Shown here one piece after another: positions 58,265-64,000 of a stretch of 64,000 nt of DNA. Position 1 is the first letter of the stretch; every line of letters starts with the position of its first letter. The stretch is taken from the NCBI GenBank assembly GCA_036377075.1, contig DASUZB010000088.1, positions 1 to 64,000 on the forward strand, in the 5' to 3' direction. The position numbers and the translations under genes are program-made. This DNA comes from DASUZB01 sp036377075 (GTDB lineage Bacteria; Actinomycetota; CALGFH01). The notes under the pieces are model-generated. The model searched no databases. It had not been told where the DNA came from and saw nothing but the letters and a program-made list of their open reading frames with translations.

Positions 58265-60234
58265 GTCGCGCCCGTCTCCGCCTCGGCGGGCAGGCTGGCG
58301 CTGGTCGCCTTCGCGGCCACCTCGGCGCCGGCGTGCGCGACGAAGGCGTCCAGCGGCATGCCACGGCGCTCGCTGCCGTCCAGCAGCCGCACGCTGACCG
58401 CCCCGGCGGCCTGGTCGCGGTCGCCGAGCACCAGCACGTAGGGCACCTTGGCGAGCTGGGCGTCGCGCACCTTCGCCTGCATGCGGCCCGAGGAGTCGTC
58501 CACCTCGACCCGCAGCCCCGCGGCGCGGAGGCGCTCGGCCACCTCGCCGGCGTAGGCCAGGTGGCGGTCGGCGATCGGCACCAGCCGCACCTGCACCGGC
58601 GCCAGCCAGGTCGGCAGCGCGCCCGCGTAGTGCTCCAGCAGGATGCCGAAGAAGCGCTCGATCGACCCGAACAGCGCCCGGTGGATCATGTACGGCTGGT
58701 GCCGGGCGTTGTCCGCGCCGGTGTACTCGAGGTCGAAGAGCTGCGGCAGCTGGAAGTCGACCTGCAGGGTGGAGAGCTGCCAGCGGCGCCCGATGGCGTC
58801 GCGCACGTGCACGTCGATCTTGGGCGCGTAGAAGTTGCCCTCGCCCTCGGCGACCACGTACGGGATGCCGGCCGCCTCGATGGCGTCGCGCAGGGCGGCC
58901 TCCGCCTGCTCCCACTCCTCCGGGTCGCCGACGAACTTGTCCGGCCGGGTCGCCAGCTCGGCCTCGAACTCGGTCAGGCCGAAGGTGCGCAGCAGCCGCA
59001 GCACGAAGTCGAGCAGGCTGGCCAGCTCGGGGCCGAGCTGCTCGCGGGTGCAGAAGATGTGGGAGTCGTCCTGGGTGATGGCGCGCACCCGGGTGAGCCC
59101 GTGGATCACGCCGGAGCGCTCGAAGCGGTACACGGTGCCGAACTCGAACAGGCGCATCGGCAGCTCGCGGTAGGAGCGGCCCCGCGACCGGTAGACCAGG
59201 ATGTGGAAGGGGCAGTTCATCGGCTTGGGGTAGTAGCGCGCCCCCTCCATCTCCATCGGCGGGTACATGCTCTCCGCGTACCAGCCCAGGTGCCCCGAGG
59301 TCTCGAACAGGGTCGACTTGGCGATGTGCGGGGTCCAGACGAAGTCGTAGCCGCCGCGCTCGTGCTCCTCCTTGGAGTAGTCCTCCATCAGCTTGCGCAC
59401 CAGCCCGCCCTTGGGATGGAACACCGGCAGCCCGCCACCGATCTCCGAGGGGAAGTGGAACAGGTCCAGCTCCAGGCCGAGGCGGCGGTGGTCGCGCCGC
59501 TCCGCCTCCTCGAGCCGGTGCAGGTGCTGGGCGAGTGCCTCCTCGGACTCCCAGGCGGTGCCGTAGATGCGCTGCAGCTGCGGGCGCGACTCGTCGCCGC
59601 GCCAGTACGCCCCGGCGACGCGCATCAGCTTGAACGCCGGCACGTCGGCGGTGGTGGGCACGTGGGGCCCGCGGCACAGGTCGACGAAGCCGTCGTTGCG
59701 GTACACCGACACGGGGCCTCGCGCTCCGCCAGGCAAGACTGGTCCCGCGCCCTCGGACTCGTCGACGGCCTGGATGATCTCGACCTTGTAGGGCTGCTCG
59801 GCGAAGAGCCGCAGGCCCTCGTCGCGGCTGAGCTCGTCGCGCCGGAAGGGCTGGCCCTGCGCCACGATCTCGCGCATGCGCGCCTCGATGCGCTCGACGT
59901 CCTCCGGGGTGAACGGCTCGGGCACGTCGAAGTCGTAGTAGAAGCCGTCCTCCACCGGCGGGCCGATGGCGTACTTGGCCTCGGGGTACAGGCTGGTCAC
60001 CGCCTGGGCGAGCACGTGCGCGGCGGAGTGGCGCAGCACCTCCCGTCCCTGCGGGCTGGCGGCGGGCAGGGGCGCGACGGCCGCGTCGCGGTCGAGGCCG
60101 CGGTGCAGGTCCCACGGCTCCTCGTCGACCAGCGCGGCGACGGCGCCCGTGGTGTCCAGCAGCTCCGCCGGGGTCGTGCCGGCAGTGACCTGCCGCACGG
60201 AGCCGTCGGGGAGCTTGACCTGGATCTGCCGCAC
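58261..60234 (-). CDS. thrS: Threonyl-tRNA synthetase
   Basis: A 657-residue class II synthetase charging tRNA-Thr. Domains in order: TGS (1-65, VRQIQVKLPDGSVRQV), editing domain with the HxxxH motif (RHSAAHVLAQAV) and DGFYYDFDVPEPFTPED, and the catalytic core with zinc-site Cys in MNCPFHILVYR and motif 3-like GSIERFFGILLEHYAG. The anticodon-binding domain (VRLVPIADRHLAYAGEV) is C-terminal. GTG at 60234 has AGGAGG 6 bases upstream. It is coupled to the HIT gene. No T-box leader was recognised in the 131 bases before it. Confidence 0.97.
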   Translation of the reverse strand: MRQIQVKLPDGSVRQVTAGTTPAELLDTTGAVAALVDEEPWDLHRGLDRDAAVAPLPAASPQGREVLRHSAAHVLAQAVTSLYPEAKYAIGPPVEDGFYYDFDVPEPFTPEDVERIEARMREIVAQGQPFRRDELSRDEGLRLFAEQPYKVEIIQAVDESEGAGPVLPGGARGPVSVYRNDGFVDLCRGPHVPTTADVPAFKLMRVAGAYWRGDESRPQLQRIYGTAWESEEALAQHLHRLEEAERRDHRRLGLELDLFHFPSEIGGGLPVFHPKGGLVRKLMEDYSKEEHERGGYDFVWTPHIAKSTLFETSGHLGWYAESMYPPMEMEGARYYPKPMNCPFHILVYRSRGRSYRELPMRLFEFGTVYRFERSGVIHGLTRVRAITQDDSHIFCTREQLGPELASLLDFVLRLLRTFGLTEFEAELATRPDKFVGDPEEWEQAEAALRDAIEAAGIPYVVAEGEGNFYAPKIDVHVRDAIGRRWQLSTLQVDFQLPQLFDLEYTGADNARHQPYMIHRALFGSIERFFGILLEHYAGALPTWLAPVQVRLVPIADRHLAYAGEVAERLRAAGLRVEVDDSSGRMQAKVRDAQLAKVPYVLVLGDRDQAAGAVSVRLLDGSERRGMPLDAFVAHAGAEVAAKATSASLPAEAETGAT

Positions 60235-60365
60235 GGGTGCCTCCTGCCTGGTCGCCGATGCCAACGGCCCGGATGATACCCCTGCCAAGCGGACGACCCG
60301 GACCGCATTTCCACACGCCAGACGACCACGACCGGCACGTCGCGGGCTCCCGACCTCCTGGGTCG

Positions 60366-61676
60366 CTAGCCGGGCGCGGTGGTGGTCGTGGTCGTCGTCG
60401 TCGTGGTGGTGGTCGTCCCGGCGGTGGTCGACGGGGGCGTGGTCGTGGTGGTCGGCCGGGTGGTGGGCGGCGCCGAGGTCGTGGTGGTCGGCCGCCTGGT
60501 GGTCAGGGTCGGCGGCGACGGCAAGGTCGGCGGCGGCGCCGGTGGCGGGGTCACCCCCGGCTTCGCGATCGCCGGGACCACCCGGACCGCCCCGATGTAG
60601 CCGGAGCGCCAGATCGAGGCCACGCTGACCACCGCGCCGGTGAACGGCGCGTGGACCATCAGGCCGCGCCCCACGTACATGCCGACGTGGTGGATGGTCG
60701 ACGGGTCGGCGGTGTTGTCGGCGAAGAACACCAGGTCGCCTGGGATCAGGCTGGCGAGGTCGAGGTGGCGGCCGACGCCCCACTGGGCGCGCGAGACGCG
60801 CGGGATGGCGACCCCGGCGCTGGCGTAGGCGGCCATGACCAGGCCGGAGCAGTCGAACGACCGCGGGCCCGCCGCGCCCCACACGTAGGGGGCGCCGCGG
60901 TGCCGGAGGGCGTAGGCGACCGCCTTGCGCGCCGCGGGGCCGGGCGAGTACCAGGCGCCGCCGAGCGCCCCACGGCCGCCCGAGCCGGCCCAGAAGGCGT
61001 CCCACGCCGCCCTGGCCGCGTTCTCGTCGAGCAGCTCCGCGGCGGCCAGCGCCCCGGCGAGCTCCGGGTCGACCCCGCCGAGGGTGGCCTGCAGCTGGTC
61101 GGACAGCGTCTTGAGGTGGGCGCGGTGGTCGGCGACCGTCTTCTTGGAGTTGCGCTGGGCCGCGAGGGCGTCCTCGATCTGCGCCTTGACCGAGTCCAGG
61201 TTGGCCTTGTCGCGGCGCACCGCCTCGAGCGCCGCGACCCGCGCCTCGAGGATCGAGCGCTGCAGCGGCAGGCGGTTGAGCGCCTCCGGCAGGTCGGGAG
61301 CGGTGACCAGGTCGCCGATCAGGCTCTCCGGGCCGAGCATGTAGGTGGTGCGGACCTCGTCGTCGAGCAGCCGCTGGGCCTTTGCCAGGTCCTGCTCGAC
61401 GCCCTTGCGGCGCCCCTGCAGCTCGTGGAGCTGCTTCTCGAGGCCGGCCTCGCGCGCGTTGATCTCGTCGATCTGCTCGGTGAGGCGCTCCATCGCGTCG
61501 CGCTGCTCCTGCAGCTTCGCGAGGAGGGTGCGGGCGCGCCGTTCCAGCCGCTGCTGGTCGGCGCCGCCCGGCGCGGCCATGACGGACGCCGCCGCCTGCA
61601 CCAACAGGATCGCGAGCAGCGCAACCACCGACCAACGCCGCAGGCTCGGGACGCCGGTCCGTGCGCCACCCTGCAT
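60366..61676 (-). CDS. Secreted NlpC/P60 peptidoglycan hydrolase with coiled coil and poly-Thr tail
   Basis: A 436-residue cell-wall endopeptidase. A signal sequence (about 1-35) is followed by a long coiled coil (about 40-200, LEKQLHELQGRRKGVEQDL), as in RipA/PcsB-type hydrolases. The NlpC/P60 domain has Cys in RSFDCSGLVMAAY, His in TIHHVGMYVG and the third residue in VHAPFTG. These enzymes cut peptide stems during cell separation and need activation through the coiled coil. The last 50 residues are Thr/Pro-rich and end in 13 consecutive threonines, perhaps a glycosylated or wall-spanning stalk. A structured leader lies upstream. Confidence 0.93.
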   Translation of the reverse strand: MQGGARTGVPSLRRWSVVALLAILLVQAAASVMAAPGGADQQRLERRARTLLAKLQEQRDAMERLTEQIDEINAREAGLEKQLHELQGRRKGVEQDLAKAQRLLDDEVRTTYMLGPESLIGDLVTAPDLPEALNRLPLQRSILEARVAALEAVRRDKANLDSVKAQIEDALAAQRNSKKTVADHRAHLKTLSDQLQATLGGVDPELAGALAAAELLDENAARAAWDAFWAGSGGRGALGGAWYSPGPAARKAVAYALRHRGAPYVWGAAGPRSFDCSGLVMAAYASAGVAIPRVSRAQWGVGRHLDLASLIPGDLVFFADNTADPSTIHHVGMYVGRGLMVHAPFTGAVVSVASIWRSGYIGAVRVVPAIAKPGVTPPPAPPPTLPSPPTLTTRRPTTTTSAPPTTRPTTTTTPPSTTAGTTTTTTTTTTTTTAPG

Positions 61677-61697
61677 CTACGACCCCTTTGACCGCGC

Positions 61698-61857
61698 TGC
61701 CGGACAACCGGCATCCTACCCGGTTCTACCGAAACCGACTCGTTAGAACGCCGGAGCGGCCCTACGCAGCCGAATGCATCCCGCCGTGGAAGAACCAGGC
61801 CCACCCTTGGACGCCTGCGAAGACGGCGTGGTCCCCGGGGTCGCGTGACAACCGGGT
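61698..61857 (-). ncRNA. Candidate ydaO-type (c-di-AMP) riboswitch
   Basis: An 8-bp closing helix (61850-61857 with 61718-61725) encloses about 140 bases. Within it, read on the minus strand, are segments that resemble the ydaO consensus: CACGCGACCCCGGGGACCACG, AAGGGTG and TAGGGCCGCTCC. Just downstream, a 6-bp hairpin (TGCCGG/CCGGCA, 61698-61713) precedes the AAAGGGG ribosome site of the NlpC/P60 gene. Actinobacterial ydaO elements typically control such wall hydrolases. The consensus match is by memory and imperfect; a covariance search would decide. Confidence 0.5.
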
Positions 61858-61867
61858 GACGACCCGG

Positions 61868-63163
<1,296 letters not shown>

Positions 63164-63396
63164 GATCGTTCCCACCTCCTGCTCGGCGTCGGAACGAGCA
63201 CTGGGTCGGCTTGGTGACCGTGCCACCACGGTAGGAGACCCTCAGCCATTCTTCCAATCGTTTGTGATGATCAATTCCATAAAATACGTCAATATCTAGA
63301 GCGTACGGCGGCCGCGGCGCACTTTTCGCGAGCTTCCCGTCTCCGGTATGTTGAGCGCCGTTTCCGCTGGTCACGTAAGCGAACGAGGAGCCACCG
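63164..63396. promoter_or_regulatory. Divergent promoter region, aceA/malic enzyme
   Basis: The 233-base gap includes an unusually AT-rich block (63250-63300). For aceA a TTGACG (63287-63292, minus strand) is visible without a clear -10. For the malic enzyme TATGTT (63347-63352) fits a -10. Shared control of the two carbon-branch-point genes is plausible. Confidence 0.4.
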
Positions 63397-64000
63397 ATGC
63401 CGATCCCGAGCTCGTCCTGGTCGATCACCATGCGGGTCCACCTCGGCGCCGACCCGCTCGGCATCGGGCGGATCACCACCGCCGTCGGCGAGGCGGCCGG
63501 CACGGTGGTGGCGGTCGACATCGTCGAGTCCCACCCCGACCTGCTGGTCGTCGACCTGACCTGTAACGCCGCCGACGCCCACCACGCCGAGGCGATCACC
63601 GACGCGGTCGCCGCGGTCGAGGGCGCCCACGTCCACAAGGTCAGCGACCGCACCTTCCTGCTCCACCTCGGCGGCAAGCTCGAGGTCACCTCCAAGGTGC
63701 CGCTGCGCACCCGCGACGACCTCTCGATGGCCTACACCCCCGGCGTCGCCCGGGTCTGCCAGGCGATCGCGTCCAACCCGGCGGACGCGCGCCGGCTCAC
63801 CATCAAGCGCAACACCGTCGCCGTGGTCACCGACGGCTCCGCCGTGCTCGGCCTGGGCAACATCGGCCCGGCGGCCGCCATGCCGGTGATGGAGGGCAAG
63901 GCGCTGCTGTTCAAGCAGTTCGCCGGCGTCGACGCCTGGCCCGTCTGCCTGGACACCCAGGACACCGACGAGATCGTGCGCACCGTCGAGCTGCTGGCGC
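63397..64000 (+). CDS. NAD-dependent malic enzyme with N-terminal ACT domain (3' end missing)
   Basis: The first 201 codons lie in the window. Residues about 12-90 (MRVHLGADPLGIGRITTAVG ... VHKVSDRTFLLHLGG) look like an ACT regulatory domain. The malic-enzyme domain then begins with KVPLRTRDDLSMAYTPGVARVC (the Tyr/Lys active-site segment in two parts), TVAVVTDGSAVLGLGNIGP and AMPVMEGKALLFKQFAGVDA. The enzyme decarboxylates malate to pyruvate. ATG 63397 has GAGGAG 7 bases upstream. It diverges from isocitrate lyase, so the pair sits at the glyoxylate/anaplerotic branch point. No stop is reached. Confidence 0.93.
   Translation, partial: MPIPSSSWSITMRVHLGADPLGIGRITTAVGEAAGTVVAVDIVESHPDLLVVDLTCNAADAHHAEAITDAVAAVEGAHVHKVSDRTFLLHLGGKLEVTSKVPLRTRDDLSMAYTPGVARVCQAIASNPADARRLTIKRNTVAVVTDGSAVLGLGNIGPAAAMPVMEGKALLFKQFAGVDAWPVCLDTQDTDEIVRTVELLA

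Noticed and set aside
60235..60365. T-box leader upstream of thrS
   Set aside because: No T-box sequence, specifier loop or terminator/antiterminator pair could be recognised in the 131 bases.

Overview
The window is very GC-rich, densely coding, and strongly actinobacterial in content. It carries the phosphatidylinositol-mannoside pathway (PIP synthase, PatA, PimA), PdxST, GTG/TTG starts, and promoters with TANNNT-type -10 boxes. The class cannot be fixed from sequence alone. I found no integrase, transposase, tRNA, rRNA or CRISPR array.

Layout. (1) 1-7.3 kb, minus strand: pdxT (cut by the window edge), pdxS, a secreted subtilisin, an M48-like membrane protein, a small membrane protein, pimA, patA and PIP synthase. 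(2) 7.5-14.9 kb: an EF-G paralogue, an Rrf2 regulator divergent from a complete sulfate ABC transporter (sbp-cysT-cysW-cysA), and a double GNAT acetyltransferase preceded by a 19-codon ORF. (3) 15-22.9 kb, mostly minus strand: an operon of a 47-residue membrane peptide, a NoeA-like methyltransferase and a membrane sulfatase-fold enzyme; a shortened MFS protein; and a cassette of C-methyltransferase, cytidylyltransferase and PIG-L deacetylase. (4) 23-43.8 kb, plus strand: one long exopolysaccharide (EPS) locus. It holds an atypical LuxR-type regulator, a Wzz/BY-kinase, sat-cysC-PHP phosphatase, two epimerases, Wzy, two glycosyltransferases, a DegT aminotransferase, a CapD-like dehydratase, the initiating sugar transferase, a lipoprotein, Wzx, a C-methyltransferase and an asparagine-synthetase-like protein. 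(5) 43.8-57.8 kb: a second methyltransferase/nucleotidyltransferase pair, GT2, a secreted beta-helix protein, an XRE regulator/oxidoreductase pair, a histidine kinase with a LuxR response regulator, a 1496-residue receiver-like/GT-C fusion, and a SnoaL-like protein. (6) 57.8-64 kb: HIT, thrS and an NlpC/P60 hydrolase behind a candidate c-di-AMP riboswitch, then isocitrate lyase divergent from an NAD-malic enzyme (cut by the window end).

The EPS genes form a near-complete Wzx/Wzy system: activated-sugar synthesis, initiation, elongation, flipping, polymerisation and BY-kinase length control. Two features stand out. ATP sulfurylase, APS kinase and a PHP phosphatase of the type that removes PAP are adjacent inside the locus, which suggests a PAPS supply and recycling module and possibly a sulfated polymer; no sulfotransferase is visible. 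Two related LuxR-type regulators, one with a degraded receiver, lie at the two ends of the region, the intact one next to a GT-C enzyme that carries its own receiver-like domain.

The minus-strand order thrS-HIT ... pgsA-patA-pimA ... pdxS-pdxT is the conserved actinobacterial order. Here about 50 kb containing all the polysaccharide genes lies between HIT and pgsA.
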